Source: Pseudaestuariivita atlantica (GTDB lineage Bacteria > Pseudomonadota > Alphaproteobacteria > Rhodobacterales > Rhodobacteraceae). Taken from it: 64,000 bases of DNA. Below the pieces are notes generated by a model that saw nothing but the letters and a program-made list of their open reading frames with translations, was not told where the DNA came from and made no database searches. Position numbers and translations under genes: made by a program. Positions 9,282 through 18,426 of this stretch are shown piece after piece (the stretch's first letter is position 1; each line of letters opens with the position of its first letter). The stretch spans positions 434,001 to 498,000 of the forward strand of contig NZ_AQQZ01000001.1 of NCBI RefSeq assembly GCF_001205715.1, in the 5' to 3' direction.

Positions 9282-9830
9282 ATGCAAACCCCAGCCAACC
9301 CCGCGCAGCGTTTCGCGCGCATCGCCTCGATCGGGTGCACCGTCGCGGCGCTTGGCGTCGTGCTCGCCATGCTGTTCGTGCTTGTCACCGTGGCCGTCCC
9401 GCGTTTCGGTTTCGACATCGCCGCTGTGTTCGGCGTCGCCGGAGAGGTCACGCCTCTGAGCCTGCCGCAACGCGCGATCGGCGCGGCGTTGATCCTCGCG
9501 CCGTCGGGGCTGGCGCTGTGGCTCTTCATCCTCGGGGCGCGGCTGTTCGCGGGCATGGCGCGCGGGCGGATCTTCGATCTGGACGCGGCGCGCGGGGTGC
9601 GGCGGATCGGCTGGCTGATGGTGGCGCTGGCACCTGCCGGGATGCTGGCCGAGGTGCTGGGCACGGGCGCGCTGACCGTGCTTGCGGGGATCGGCGGGCA
9701 GGGGCGCGTGTCGCTGTCGTTCCAGGCCTTCGACCTGCACACGATCCTGTCCGGCCTGATCGTCGTCTGTTTCGGCCACGTGTTGGCAGAAGCCGCGCGG
9801 GTCGACGCCGAAAATCGCAGCTTTGTCTGA
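9282..9830 (+). CDS. DUF2975 family integral membrane protein
   Basis: The 182-residue protein has about four hydrophobic helices (near residues 16-38, 62-85, 107-130 and 145-165) and the arrangement GARLFAGMARGRIFD before the third, typical of DUF2975 membrane proteins. GGAGG at 9272-9276 supports the start. It lies 9 bases upstream of a small XRE regulator; DUF2975 with an XRE gene is a recurrent two-gene unit (for example yoaS-yozG in Bacillus), so the membrane protein probably works with, or is controlled by, that regulator. Its molecular function is unknown. Confidence 0.75.
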   Translation: MQTPANPAQRFARIASIGCTVAALGVVLAMLFVLVTVAVPRFGFDIAAVFGVAGEVTPLSLPQRAIGAALILAPSGLALWLFILGARLFAGMARGRIFDLDAARGVRRIGWLMVALAPAGMLAEVLGTGALTVLAGIGGQGRVSLSFQAFDLHTILSGLIVVCFGHVLAEAARVDAENRSFV

Positions 9831-9839
9831 GGTTTACGC

Positions 9840-10049
9840 ATGGCAATTAACGTAACACTCGACGTCATGCTGGCCCGTCGCAAGATGCGGTCCAAGGAGC
9901 TGGCCGAACGGATCGGCCTGACGGAGGCGAATGTCAGCCTGCTGAAATCGGGCAAGGTCAAAGGCGTGCGGTTCGAGACGCTGGAAAAGATCTGCGCCGC
10001 CCTCGACTGCCAGCCGGGTGACATCCTCGAATACCTGCCCGAGGATTAG
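9840..10049 (+). CDS. Small XRE/Cro-type HTH regulator (YozG-like)
   Basis: At 69 residues this is a bare helix-turn-helix domain: SKELAERIGLTEANVSLLKSGK covers helices 2 and 3 in outline, and the C-terminal helix ends in CQPGDILEY, a common XRE tail. It overlaps the end of the convergent VOC gene by 4 bases. It is in one transcription unit with the DUF2975 gene and probably binds the AT-rich inverted repeat upstream of that gene (inferred). No ligand-binding domain is present. Confidence 0.8.
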   Translation: MAINVTLDVMLARRKMRSKELAERIGLTEANVSLLKSGKVKGVRFETLEKICAALDCQPGDILEYLPED

Positions 10050-10435
10050 GGACGCGCCAGTTGCAGCAGGTCCCACCGTGTGCCCCACGGGTCGCGCCAG
10101 ACGGCGACGGTGCCATAGGGTTCGTGGCGCGGCTCTTCCTCGAACGTGATCCCGGCGGCGCGCATGCGGGCGTGGTCGCCCGCGAAGTCGTCGGTGTGCA
10201 GGAACAGGCCCACGCGGCCCGCGAACTGGTCGCCGATCCCGCGCGCCTGCTCGCCCACGGCCCTCGCCAGAAGCAGCGCGGTCTCCCCACCCGGCGGGCG
10301 CACCAGCACCCAGCGCTTGCCGCCGCCCATGTCGGTGTCTTCCAGCAGGTCGAACCCGGCCTTGCCCACGTAGAACGCGATCCCGGCATCGTAGTCCGGC
10401 ACGAGGATGGCGATGGCGTGAAGGTGTTGGCTCAC
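10046..10435 (-). CDS. VOC family (glyoxalase/dioxygenase-fold) protein
   Basis: A 129-residue protein with the two beta-alpha-beta-beta-beta modules of the vicinal oxygen chelate fold: [19 protein letters not shown] at the start and the late segment FRDP-like [14 protein letters not shown]. Metal ligands are not certain. Its start overlaps the bpt stop by 4 bases, so both are translated from one leftward transcript. The family includes glyoxalases, bleomycin-resistance proteins and extradiol dioxygenases; the substrate here cannot be decided. Confidence 0.7.
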   Translation of the reverse strand: MSQHLHAIAILVPDYDAGIAFYVGKAGFDLLEDTDMGGGKRWVLVRPPGGETALLLARAVGEQARGIGDQFAGRVGLFLHTDDFAGDHARMRAAGITFEEEPRHEPYGTVAVWRDPWGTRWDLLQLARP

Positions 10436-11259
10436 TCGGTTCCGCGCGCCGGTTCCGAACCGGGCAGGGAGATGTTGGCCACCTGCTCGGCAATCGGGTC
10501 GTTCGACAGCGGGTGGCGGCGCGCATCGAACTCGTGCGGATCGGTCAGCGCCTGCCAGCGGTTCCCGGCATAGACCTCGAGCCCCGAAAAGCGCGCCTTG
10601 TACCCCATCTTGTCCGATCCGGGCACCCAGTAGCCAAGGTAGACGTAAGGCAATCCCGCCTCGCGCGCGATGTCGACATGGTCGAGCACCATGTAGGTGC
10701 CCAGCGAATTCTTCACCATGTCGGGGTTGTAGAAGGAATAGACCATCGACAGCCCGTCATCGAGCACATCGGTCAGGCAGGCCCCGATCAACTCGTTGCT
10801 GCCCTTGTCCACGTATTCCACGATGCGGGAGCGCACCGGCGTCTCCTCGATCATCGCGGCGAATTCGAACACGTCCATGTCCGCCATGCCGCCATCGGCG
10901 TGCCGGCTGTCGAGGTAGGTGCGGAAGAGGTCATACTGCTCTTCGGTCGCCCACGGGCTGGTGGCGCGGCGTTCAAGGGCGTCGTTGCGGCGCAGGATGC
11001 GCTTCTGGCTGCGCGAGAGCGAGAATTTCGACACGTCGATCCGCGCCGACAGGCAGGCCGCGCAATCGGCGCAGGAGGGGCGGTAAAGGACGTTCTGGGA
11101 CCTGCGAAACCCCTGTTTCGACAGGGAATCGTTCAGCTTCTTCGCGCTTTCGCCCTGCAGCGCCGTGAACAGCTTGCGCTCCATCCGGCCCTCCAGATAC
11201 GGGCAAGGTTGCGGCGCAGTCACGTAGAACTGCGGGGCGATGGGAAGAGTGTGGCGCAT
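10432..11259 (-). CDS. bpt: Aspartate/glutamate leucyltransferase (N-end rule)
   Basis: Bpt transfers leucine from Leu-tRNA to proteins with N-terminal Asp or Glu and marks them for ClpAP degradation. The 275-residue length is typical. The N-terminal ATE domain has [14 protein letters not shown] and the cysteine cluster [13 protein letters not shown] near residue 65; the C-terminal ATE domain has [16 protein letters not shown], a well-conserved segment. It is in the leftward run DUF2852-DUF2852-RDD-bpt-VOC. A functional link may exist with sspB, another proteolysis adaptor in this window, but they are not adjacent. Confidence 0.93.
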   Translation of the reverse strand: MRHTLPIAPQFYVTAPQPCPYLEGRMERKLFTALQGESAKKLNDSLSKQGFRRSQNVLYRPSCADCAACLSARIDVSKFSLSRSQKRILRRNDALERRATSPWATEEQYDLFRTYLDSRHADGGMADMDVFEFAAMIEETPVRSRIVEYVDKGSNELIGACLTDVLDDGLSMVYSFYNPDMVKNSLGTYMVLDHVDIAREAGLPYVYLGYWVPGSDKMGYKARFSGLEVYAGNRWQALTDPHEFDARRHPLSNDPIAEQVANISLPGSEPARGTE

Positions 11260-11333
11260 GCGGGTCCGGTCAAGCTTGTCTCAAAAGCCTAGCAATCCCG
11301 CCGCGCCGCGCCAACCCCCGAATGGTCGCAGGG

Positions 11334-11786
11334 TTACAGCCCCCGGCGCAATCGGCGGTTGATCGCAACCGTGCCCAGGACATGGTCGGTCAGGCCCTGT
11401 CCACGCGCCGAGGTCAGCATCAGGATGATCGAGATCACCTGCAGCACCGGGATCGCGATGGACACCGTGTAGCCCAGCGTGTGGGCAAAGGCGGTGCCGG
11501 CGCTGAACGCCCGGTCGTCGGCATCGCGCATCTCCACCGCCATCAGCCGCATGCCCCAGGTGGCCGAGCCTCCGGCCAGCGTGCCCCACCGGTAGAGGAA
11601 GCTGACGAGGAACCAGAAGGGCGCCCAGACAAGCAGGCTCAGGAACCCGGTGAAGGGCGTCAGGACAAGACAGACAAGCGTGATGATCGCCACGTCCACC
11701 AGCCACGCGAAGAACCGCTTGGTCGGCACGCTGTCATAGAAATCCGGTTGCGCGAGGGGATCGGGAGAGTGGGAGGTATAGCTCAT
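11334..11786 (-). CDS. RDD family membrane protein
   Basis: A 150-residue protein with hydrophobic helices near residues 25-75 and 100-125. The early segment KRFFAWLVDVAIITL matches the RDD family pattern with conserved Arg and Asp, and the middle carries SATWGMRLMAVEMRDAD. RDD proteins are poorly understood; some have been linked to ion or sodium/proton exchange. It lies 30 bases downstream of the second DUF2852 gene and 74 upstream of bpt on the same strand. Confidence 0.8.
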   Translation of the reverse strand: MSYTSHSPDPLAQPDFYDSVPTKRFFAWLVDVAIITLVCLVLTPFTGFLSLLVWAPFWFLVSFLYRWGTLAGGSATWGMRLMAVEMRDADDRAFSAGTAFAHTLGYTVSIAIPVLQVISIILMLTSARGQGLTDHVLGTVAINRRLRRGL

Positions 11787-11816
11787 CGTGTAAGCCTGTG
11801 AAGGGTGGGGGAGGGG

Positions 11817-12278
11817 TCAGGCCCGCGCCGGAAGGATCGGAGCGGGATTGGCCTGGCGCACGGTTTCGGCGCGATCATCCATGAACTGGTCGAACTCGCC
11901 CTGGTCCTTGGCCGCGCGCAGACGGTCGAGGAAACCGTCGAACCGCTCCTGTTCATGCTCCAGCCGGTCCAGAAGCTCGGCGCGGTAGGCGTCGAAGCTG
12001 GCATTGCCCGACGGACGCTCTGCCGGTGACGGTGTCTGCGGGGCGATGGACGACCACGGCATCTGCGCGGGCGCACCCATCAGCATCCGGGGCAGGTTGC
12101 CCCATTGCCATGCAAGGAACGCGGCCAGCACGATGCCGACGTAGAACGACTGGTCCATCGCGATGATCGATACGGGGATGGCAAATCCCGCGTACATGCC
12201 CATCGTCACGATCAGGACAAAGCCGTTCATGCGGGGCGCGGTTGCCGGGGCGGCGGAGGTATCCGGGGTGTGGGTCAT
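11817..12278 (-). CDS. DUF2852 family membrane protein, second tandem paralogue
   Basis: A 153-residue protein with a hydrophobic segment near residues 18-60 and a charged, probably coiled-coil C-terminal half (FDAYRAELLDRLEHEQ, then LRAAKDQGEFDQFMDDR). The C-terminal half closely matches the neighbouring upstream gene, so the two arose by duplication. ATG 12278 is preceded by AGGGA about 9 bases away. No enzyme motif is seen; DUF2852 is restricted mostly to alphaproteobacteria and has no assigned function. Confidence 0.7.
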   Translation of the reverse strand: MTHTPDTSAAPATAPRMNGFVLIVTMGMYAGFAIPVSIIAMDQSFYVGIVLAAFLAWQWGNLPRMLMGAPAQMPWSSIAPQTPSPAERPSGNASFDAYRAELLDRLEHEQERFDGFLDRLRAAKDQGEFDQFMDDRAETVRQANPAPILPARA

Positions 12279-12349
12279 CTTGGAAATTCCCTGCTGAAAA
12301 CGTGTGTCCACGCCCGGACAGGCCGGGCGCGGAGGGGACGACGGGCGGA

Positions 12350-12769
12350 TTATGCCTCTTCGTCGTGTTTCTTGGTGGCCTCTTCGCGTTCGTCCATGAA
12401 CTGGTCGAACTCGGCCTTGTCCTTGGCGGCGCGCAGGCGTTCGAGGAAGGCCTCGAAATTCTCCTGCTCGTCCTGCAGGCGGCGCAGCGTTTCTTCCTTG
12501 TAGGCGTCGAACGCCGTGTTGCCGGTGGTTTTCGTCATCGCGTACCGCGCCGAGCGATAGGATGACCGCGAACAGCCTTTGGAAAACATGCGTTTGCTCC
12601 AGATCATGTAGAACAGAAGGGCGAGGCCGGTAGGCCAGAAGAAGATGAAGCCAAGAACCATGGCCGCGATCCAGGCGCCTTTGCCTTTCTCGTCCAGCCA
12701 GGCCTCGGACCGGGCAAACCATCCCATCCGGTGGGTGGTGGGGGAAGCCGTGGGGGCGAGCGAGGTCAT
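12350..12769 (-). CDS. DUF2852 family membrane protein, first tandem paralogue
   Basis: The 139-residue product has a membrane segment around residues 30-55 (AAMVLGFIFFWPTGLALLFY) and a highly charged C-terminus (LRRLQDEQENFEAFLERLRA). ATG 12769 was preferred to upstream in-frame ATGs because TGGAGA sits 6-7 bases ahead. It is the first gene of a leftward run and has two matching dyad sites just upstream (12809-12828 and 12869-12888). Its paralogue follows 71 bases downstream. Confidence 0.72.
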   Translation of the reverse strand: MTSLAPTASPTTHRMGWFARSEAWLDEKGKGAWIAAMVLGFIFFWPTGLALLFYMIWSKRMFSKGCSRSSYRSARYAMTKTTGNTAFDAYKEETLRRLQDEQENFEAFLERLRAAKDKAEFDQFMDEREEATKKHDEEA

Positions 12770-12808
12770 GTGGGTCTCCATGTTCAATGTCAGGTTACTG
12801 TGGCGGGC

Positions 12809-12828
12809 AATGTAAATGCCTTTCACAT
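12809..12828 (-). promoter_or_regulatory. Dyad site 1 ahead of the DUF2852 run
   Basis: Read on the minus strand the site is ATGTGAAAGGCATTTACATT, an imperfect dyad (ATGTnAA with TTnACAT around a short centre). It lies 40 bases upstream of the DUF2852 start. A second site 40 bases further upstream matches it at most positions but is inverted. Confidence 0.5.
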
Positions 12829-12868
12829 CACTGAAGATGGGGGGCGGGGTCGGGTCTGACAAGGGGTT

Positions 12869-12888
12869 ATGTGAAGGTTTTTTACATT
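12869..12888 (+). promoter_or_regulatory. Dyad site 2 ahead of the DUF2852 run
   Basis: On the plus strand the site is ATGTGAAGGTTTTTTACATT. It shares the ATGTGAA start and TTTACATT end, at the same total length of 20, with the inverted site at 12809-12828. The pair suggests cooperative binding of one regulator. Confidence 0.5.
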
Positions 12889-12896
12889 AATCGGTT

Positions 12897-13364
12897 TTAT
12901 GACGTGAATTCAGATATTTGCGCACCGGAAATTCGCAGCAGAACCGCCGGGGAGACCGCGAAAACGTGGCGCGGTGTGCCGGCTGCCGCCCAGATTACGT
13001 CGAACTCCGACAAGCGCGGATCCCAGAAGGCGCGGATCGGGGAGAGGTGACCGACCGGGGCGACCCCGCCGATGGCAAAACCCGTCTGCGCCCGGATCAG
13101 CGCGGCGTCGGCCTTGCCAAGCGCCTCACCCGCAATGGCCGAGGCCTTGGCCGCGTCCACCCGGTTACCGCCCGCCGTCAGGAACAGTACGGCGGTGCCG
13201 CTCGTCTCCCCGCGAAAGATGATCGACTTGGCGATCTGGTCGAGCATGCATCCGACCCCGTCGGCGGCCTCCTGCGCGGTACGCGCATTGACCAGTTCCA
13301 CGATCTCGGGCGCGAGCCCTTCGGCCTGCAGTGCCGCGCGCACGCGTTTCAAACTCTTGCTCAT
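12897..13364 (-). CDS. YbaK/EbsC family aminoacyl-tRNA deacylase
   Basis: YbaK-type proteins hydrolyse mischarged tRNAs, such as Cys-tRNA(Pro). This 155-residue protein shows the fold signatures FRGETSGTAVLFLTAGGNRVD in outline and GFAIGGVAPVGH, the conserved glycine-rich loop of the family, near residue 105. ATG 13364 has AAGGCGG upstream. It is divergent from glnE with 107 bases between starts. Which tRNA it edits cannot be told from sequence; it is shorter and more divergent than classic YbaK, closer to the ProX/EbsC side. Confidence 0.82.
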   Translation of the reverse strand: MSKSLKRVRAALQAEGLAPEIVELVNARTAQEAADGVGCMLDQIAKSIIFRGETSGTAVLFLTAGGNRVDAAKASAIAGEALGKADAALIRAQTGFAIGGVAPVGHLSPIRAFWDPRLSEFDVIWAAAGTPRHVFAVSPAVLLRISGAQISEFTS

Positions 13365-13471
13365 GCCGTGGGCCGCCTTGCCTGTTGCTCGCCTGTCGCG
13401 GGAACCGTCCAAGGGACGGCGCGCAAGGTCAAGCCATTGACGCCGCTGGCCGCGCGCCACACGCTGGACGC

Positions 13472-16228
13472 ATGACCGCGCTTGCCCCCGTGACGCGCTG
13501 CCCGCGCCCCTACAATGCCGACCGTGGTGCAGAGGCACGCGCCGCCGTGCCATGGGCCGATGCCCCGCTGGCCGATCTTGTCGCGGGCGCGGCGGGATGC
13601 GCGCCTTATATCGCGCAGCTTGTCGCGGCGGAGGGAGACTGGCTGGAAACCGCCGCGCCCGATCCGCGCGCCGCGTTCGATGCCGAACTGGCCGTATTGC
13701 GCGACCTGCCGCCCGAGGCCGACCCGTCCAGCCCCCTGCGCACCGCCAAGCGCCGGGCGGCGCTGCTGACGGCGCTGGCGGATCTGGGTGGCCTCTGGCC
13801 GCTGGCGGACATCACCCATGCCCTGACCGAACTTGCCGATACCGCCTGTTCCGTGGCACTTGGCGCGGCGATGGCGCGGGCGCGCGGTGCCCCGCCGATG
13901 CCCACGATCTTCGCGATGGGCAAGATGGGCGCGTTCGAGTTGAACTATTCCTCTGACATCGACCTCATCTGCCTGTTCGACGATCGCGGCTTTGGCCCGG
14001 CCGAGGTGGCCGAGGCGCGCTCGGGCCTTGCCCGCGTGATCCGGCGCATGACCGGCTGGCTGAACGACGTCACCGACGAGGGATATGTCTTTCGCACCGA
14101 TCTGCGCCTGCGGCCCGATGCGGGCGCGACGCCGGTCTGCATCGCGATGTCCGCGGCAGAGACCTATTACGAGACCCACGGGCGCACATGGGAACGCGCG
14201 GCGTGGGTCAAGGCGCGGCCGTGTGCCGGGGACATGGAGGCGGGGGACAGGTTCATCGCCGATTTGCGGCCCTTCATCTGGCGCCGGCATCTCGATTTCG
14301 CGGCGGTGCGCGACGCCCACGACATGCGCCTCGCCATCCGCGAACACAAGGGGCTGCACGGGCCGATCACCCTGCCGGGTCACAACCTGAAACTGGGGCG
14401 CGGCGGTATCCGCGAGATCGAGTTCTTCACCCAGACCCGGCAGATCATCGCCGGGGGGCGCGATCCGTCGCTGCGCCTGCGCGGCACGGCCGAGGGGCTG
14501 GAGCGCCTGACGCGCAAGGGGTGGGTCGATGCGGATGCCGCGGGTGCGCTCGCCCGGCACTACCGCACGCTGCGCGAGGCCGAGCACCGGGTGCAGATGC
14601 TGCGCGACGCGCAGACCCACGACCTGCCGCGCGACGCGGCGGGGTTCGAACGGCTGGCGGCCTTCATGGACATGGACCGCGCGGCGCTGGAACGGCACCT
14701 GTCGGAGGCGCTGGAAGAGGTGAACGAGATCACCGACCGCTTCTTCGACCGCGATGCCGGGCGCCTGCCATCGGATCCGGCGCCGGTGGCGCCCGCCGTC
14801 GCCGATGAAAGCTGGCTGCGCTATCCCGCCCTCAGGTCGGACCGGGCGGCGCAGATCTTTCGCCGTCTGCAACCGGGCATCCTGGCCCGCCTCGCCACCG
14901 CCGACCGCCCCGACGAGGCGCGCGCCGCCTTCGATCGCTTCCTGTCCGGGCTGCCGGCGGGGGTGCAGCTTTTCTCGCTGTTCGACGCCAATCCGCAACT
15001 TATTGACTTGCTTGTGGAAATCGTGTCGGTCGGGCCGGAACTGGCAGGCTACCTGTCGCGCCATGCGGAGGTATTCGACGCGGTGATCGCCGGCGAGTTC
15101 TTCACGCCGTGGCCGGGTGTCGAGACCATGCACGAGGCGCTCGCGGCAGCACTCGCGGAGGAGCGCGATTACGAGGCGCAGCTCGATACCGCGCGGCGGT
15201 GGCGGAAGGACTGGCAGTTCCGCATCGGCGTGCACCTGTTGCGCGGGATCGTTCCACCCGAGGAGGCCGCGCGCCACTATGCCGACCTGGCCGAGGCCGT
15301 GATGCGCGCGCTCTGGCCCGTGATCGTCGCGCATTTCGCGGCCAAGCACGGCACCCCGCCGGGCCGGGGCGTTGCCTTGCTGGGCATGGGATCGCTTGGC
15401 GCGGCGCGTCTGCACGCCCGGTCCGACCTTGACCTCATCGTGATCTACGACGCGGGCGATGCCACCGAAAGCGACGGCCCGCGCCCGCTGGCCGTGCGGC
15501 CCTATTACGCGCGGCTGACGCAGGCGCTGGTCACCGCGCTGACCGCGCCCACCGCCGAAGGGCGGCTTTACGAGGTCGACATGCGCCTGCGCCCCTCGGG
15601 CAACCAGGGGCCGGTTGCGACGTCGCTCACGGCGTTCCGGGACTACCAGCAGGACCAGGCCTGGACTTGGGAGCACATGGCGCTGACGCGGGCGCGCATC
15701 GTGGCGGGCGATGCAGGGGTCGGCGCGGATGTGCGCGGCTTCCTCGACACCCACCTTTCCATCCCGCGAGAGGCCGCGCCGGTGCTGGCCGACCTGCGCG
15801 ACATGCGCGACCGGATCGCGGCGGCGCACGGGACGCTGGATGACTGGGAAGGCAAGCTGGGGCAGGGACGGCTGCAGGATATCGAGCTTTTCGCGCAGGC
15901 GGCCTGCCTGTGCGCGGGCGTGTTTCACGGCGACGTGGACGAGGGGATCGCCGCCGCGCATGCGCTTGGCTGGATCACGGAGCGGGAGGCGGAGGCGCTG
16001 ACGGACGCCCATGCGCTCTGCTGGCGCCTGCGCATGGCGGAACAGCTGATCGGGCCGGACGTGTCGGATCCGGACAAGCTTGGCGCGGGGGGGCAGGCTT
16101 TCATCGTCCGGATCGCGGGGCAGTCAGACCGGGATCAGCTTGACGCGGCGCTTGCTTCGCGGTCCAGTGCGGCGGCGGCGGTGATCGACCGCGTGATCGC
16201 AGAAAGGGCCGGGAATGGGCCTCAGTGA
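13472..16228 (+). CDS. glnE: Bifunctional glutamine synthetase adenylyltransferase/deadenylase
   Basis: GlnE adds AMP to, and removes it from, glutamine synthetase under control of PII and glutamine. The 918-residue protein has two nucleotidyltransferase domains: the first at about residues 149-170 with MGKMGAFELNYSSDIDL (deadenylylase half), the second near 636-655 with MGSLGAARLHARSDLDL (adenylylase half). Each is followed by a PII-uridylyl-like helical domain. The size fits the family. The start at 13472 follows the last upstream stop region and gives the usual N-terminus; no strong ribosome site is seen. The stop overlaps the next small gene by 14 bases. Confidence 0.95.
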   Translation: MTALAPVTRCPRPYNADRGAEARAAVPWADAPLADLVAGAAGCAPYIAQLVAAEGDWLETAAPDPRAAFDAELAVLRDLPPEADPSSPLRTAKRRAALLTALADLGGLWPLADITHALTELADTACSVALGAAMARARGAPPMPTIFAMGKMGAFELNYSSDIDLICLFDDRGFGPAEVAEARSGLARVIRRMTGWLNDVTDEGYVFRTDLRLRPDAGATPVCIAMSAAETYYETHGRTWERAAWVKARPCAGDMEAGDRFIADLRPFIWRRHLDFAAVRDAHDMRLAIREHKGLHGPITLPGHNLKLGRGGIREIEFFTQTRQIIAGGRDPSLRLRGTAEGLERLTRKGWVDADAAGALARHYRTLREAEHRVQMLRDAQTHDLPRDAAGFERLAAFMDMDRAALERHLSEALEEVNEITDRFFDRDAGRLPSDPAPVAPAVADESWLRYPALRSDRAAQIFRRLQPGILARLATADRPDEARAAFDRFLSGLPAGVQLFSLFDANPQLIDLLVEIVSVGPELAGYLSRHAEVFDAVIAGEFFTPWPGVETMHEALAAALAEERDYEAQLDTARRWRKDWQFRIGVHLLRGIVPPEEAARHYADLAEAVMRALWPVIVAHFAAKHGTPPGRGVALLGMGSLGAARLHARSDLDLIVIYDAGDATESDGPRPLAVRPYYARLTQALVTALTAPTAEGRLYEVDMRLRPSGNQGPVATSLTAFRDYQQDQAWTWEHMALTRARIVAGDAGVGADVRGFLDTHLSIPREAAPVLADLRDMRDRIAAAHGTLDDWEGKLGQGRLQDIELFAQAACLCAGVFHGDVDEGIAAAHALGWITEREAEALTDAHALCWRLRMAEQLIGPDVSDPDKLGAGGQAFIVRIAGQSDRDQLDAALASRSSAAAAVIDRVIAERAGNGPQ

Positions 16229-16484
16229 CATGATCGAAGACCCCAAGGGCCTGATCCGCGAGGCCTACCGGATCGAGGGGATCGGCGCGGATCAGTGCCG
16301 GTCCATCTTCCTCGACTGGGCGCTGAGCCTGCCGGACACTGTGCCGCAGAAACCGGCGATCGAGGCGCTGTTGAAAACCTATGGCGCGGCGGGTCACCCG
16401 ATGACAGAGGTGCTGGAGGCGGGTTTGCAGACGATCTCGGCGCCCCGGCGGCGGGGTGGCTGGCGCAGCCGCGCGCGGCAATAG
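16215..16484 (+). CDS. Small conserved protein translated from the glnE end
   Basis: An 89-residue protein, mostly helical, with one cysteine and a basic C-terminus (RRRGGWRSRARQ). It begins inside glnE (14-base overlap), with GGCCGGGA before its ATG, so it is probably translationally coupled. No domain is recognised. Its composition matches the genome and it lacks any hydrophobic segment, so it is likely a cytoplasmic protein of Rhodobacterales. Confidence 0.6.
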   Translation: MGLSDMIEDPKGLIREAYRIEGIGADQCRSIFLDWALSLPDTVPQKPAIEALLKTYGAAGHPMTEVLEAGLQTISAPRRRGGWRSRARQ

Positions 16485-16487
16485 GGA

Positions 16488-16724
16488 TCAGTCCGGGCGG
16501 TCGCCGACCTGCGCGCGCAGATGGTCCAGCACGTAGAGGCGAATGGCCGAGGCCAGCCCGGTATCAAGATCACGTGCTGCATCGATTTCGGCTGCCAGTG
16601 CGTTGATCGGCATACCTTTTTCATCTGCGATGTTGCGAAACTCGCGCCAGAACGCGTCTTCGAGAGAGACCGAGGTGCGGTGCCCCTTCAGCGTCAGGGA
16701 GCGTTTGACGGGGCGGGCGCTCAT
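16488..16724 (-). CDS. Ribbon-helix-helix domain protein
   Basis: A 78-residue protein with a basic beta-strand (KRSLTLKGHRTSVSLEDAFW) followed by two helices, the layout of the RHH_4 family of DNA-binding proteins. Its ATG overlaps the stop of the DUF4169 gene by 4 bases, so the two are co-translated. Target genes are unknown; fumC, immediately upstream on the same strand, is one candidate. Confidence 0.75.
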   Translation of the reverse strand: MSARPVKRSLTLKGHRTSVSLEDAFWREFRNIADEKGMPINALAAEIDAARDLDTGLASAIRLYVLDHLRAQVGDRPD

Positions 16725-16900
16725 GTGTCGCGGCGATGCTGGTCGAGTTTGCGCGTGGCCTTGTCCCGCTCGGCCGTATCCTTGGATTTTTCGGCTTTCG
16801 TGCGACCGAATTTCACGGCGTTCTCATCGGCTTGCGCGCGCTTTTTCACCTTGTCGCGCGCCTTGCGGGCGCGGTTGAGGTTGATCGGCGTGCCGCTCAT
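16721..16900 (-). CDS. DUF4169 family small basic protein
   Basis: This 59-residue, lysine- and arginine-rich protein starts SGTPINLNRARKARDK and is almost wholly charged helix, as is usual for DUF4169. It lies between fumC and the ribbon-helix-helix gene; all three read leftward. It may bind nucleic acid by charge, but that is a guess. Longer versions of the frame reaching into fumC were rejected because they lack a start signal. Confidence 0.7.
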   Translation of the reverse strand: MSGTPINLNRARKARDKVKKRAQADENAVKFGRTKAEKSKDTAERDKATRKLDQHRRDT

Positions 16901-16940
16901 CGCGCCCTCGCAGGCGCGCCTCGCTTTGGGCGCGAGGTGC

Positions 16941-18332
16941 TCACTTGGGGCCGACCATGTTTTCCGGGCGCACGACGCGGTCGAAGGTTTCCTCGTCGAC
17001 GAAACCAAGCGCGATCGCCTCTTCCTTCAGCGTGGTCTTGTTCTTGTGCGCGGTCTTGGCGACGATCGTGGCGTTGTCATACCCGATCACGGGGGCGAGG
17101 GCGGTGACCAGCATCAGCGACTCGCGCATCAGCTTGTCGATCCGCGCCTCGTCGGCCTTCAGGCCGACCACGAGGTTGTCGGTGAACGCCACCGCCGCGT
17201 CGCCCAGAAGCTGCATGGATTGCAGCACGTTGTAGGACATCATCGGCTTGTAGACGTTCAGTTCGAAATGGCCCTGCGATCCGGCGAAACCCACGGCGGC
17301 GTCGTTGCCCATCACGTGTGCGCAGACCTGCGTCAGCGCCTCGCACTGGGTGGGGTTCACCTTGCCCGGCATGATCGACGAGCCGGGCTCGTTTTCCGGC
17401 AGGATCAGCTCGCCCAGCCCGCAGCGCGGGCCGGAACCCAGCAGGCGGATGTCGTTGGCGATTTTGAAGAGCGAGGCGGCGACGGTTTTCAGCGCGCCCG
17501 ACATCTCGACCATCGCGTCATGGGCGGCCAGTGCCTCGAACTTGTTGGGCGCGGTGACGAAGGGCAGGCCGGTGATGTCGGCCATGTGGCCCGCAACGGC
17601 CACGTCCCAGCCCTTGGCCGTGTTCAGCCCGGTGCCGACGGCGGTGCCGCCCTGCGCCAGTTCATAGATGCGCCCCAAAGCGTCCTTCACCCGCTGGATG
17701 CCCATGGCGACCTGGTGGGTATAGCCGGAAAATTCCTGGCTCAGCGTCAGGGGGGTGGCGTCCTGCGTGTGGGTGCGACCGATCTTGATGATGCCGTCGA
17801 ACGCCTCGACCTTGGACTGCAATGCCGCGTGCAGCTTTTCCAGTCCCGGCAGGGTCACGTCCCGCGCCGTCATCGCGGTGGCGATGTGCATGGCGGTGGG
17901 GAAGGTGTCGTTCGACGACTGGCCCATGTTGCAGTGATCGTTGGGGTGGACCGGGTCTTTCGATCCCAGCGTGCCGCCGAGGATCTCGATCGCGCGGTTG
18001 GCGATGACCTCGTTGGCGTTCATGTTGGATTGCGTGCCCGAGCCCGTCTGCCAGACGACCAGCGGGAAGTGATCGTCAAGATCGCCCGCCACGACCTCGG
18101 ACGCGGCCTGGATGATCGCGTCGGCCAGTGTCGCGTCGAGCTTACCGCTTGCCTTGTTCTCCGTCGCGCAGGCCTGCTTGATCACACCCAGCGCGCGCAC
18201 GATGGCCACGGGCTGTTTCTCCCACCCGATGGGGAAATTCAGGATCGAGCGTTGCGTCTGCGCGCCCCAGTACTTGTCCGCGGGAACCTCGAGGGGGCCG
18301 AAGCTGTCGGTCTCGGTGCGGGTGGCGGTCAT
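16941..18332 (-). CDS. fumC: Fumarate hydratase, class II
   Basis: FumC interconverts fumarate and malate in the TCA cycle and, unlike class I enzymes, has no iron-sulfur cluster. The 463-residue length is standard. The family signature [11 protein letters not shown] lies near residues 314-324, and the N-terminus carries [10 protein letters not shown], part of the active site. It is followed at 40 bases by the DUF4169 and ribbon-helix-helix genes on the same strand. The start at 18332 matches family N-termini. Confidence 0.96.
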   Translation of the reverse strand: MTATRTETDSFGPLEVPADKYWGAQTQRSILNFPIGWEKQPVAIVRALGVIKQACATENKASGKLDATLADAIIQAASEVVAGDLDDHFPLVVWQTGSGTQSNMNANEVIANRAIEILGGTLGSKDPVHPNDHCNMGQSSNDTFPTAMHIATAMTARDVTLPGLEKLHAALQSKVEAFDGIIKIGRTHTQDATPLTLSQEFSGYTHQVAMGIQRVKDALGRIYELAQGGTAVGTGLNTAKGWDVAVAGHMADITGLPFVTAPNKFEALAAHDAMVEMSGALKTVAASLFKIANDIRLLGSGPRCGLGELILPENEPGSSIMPGKVNPTQCEALTQVCAHVMGNDAAVGFAGSQGHFELNVYKPMMSYNVLQSMQLLGDAAVAFTDNLVVGLKADEARIDKLMRESLMLVTALAPVIGYDNATIVAKTAHKNKTTLKEEAIALGFVDEETFDRVVRPENMVGPK

Positions 18333-18426
18333 GGCGCGGGCTCCTGTCGGTCGATGTCGGGGCGAGGCATAAGCGCGGGCGCGCGGGCCCACAAGCCTGT
18401 TTGCGCCCCCAATTCCGTCTTGCGGG

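Noticed and set aside
13361-16012. Minus-strand open frame of 883 codons opposite glnE
   Set aside because: No motif, very high Arg and Gln content, and glnE motifs are unambiguous on the other strand.
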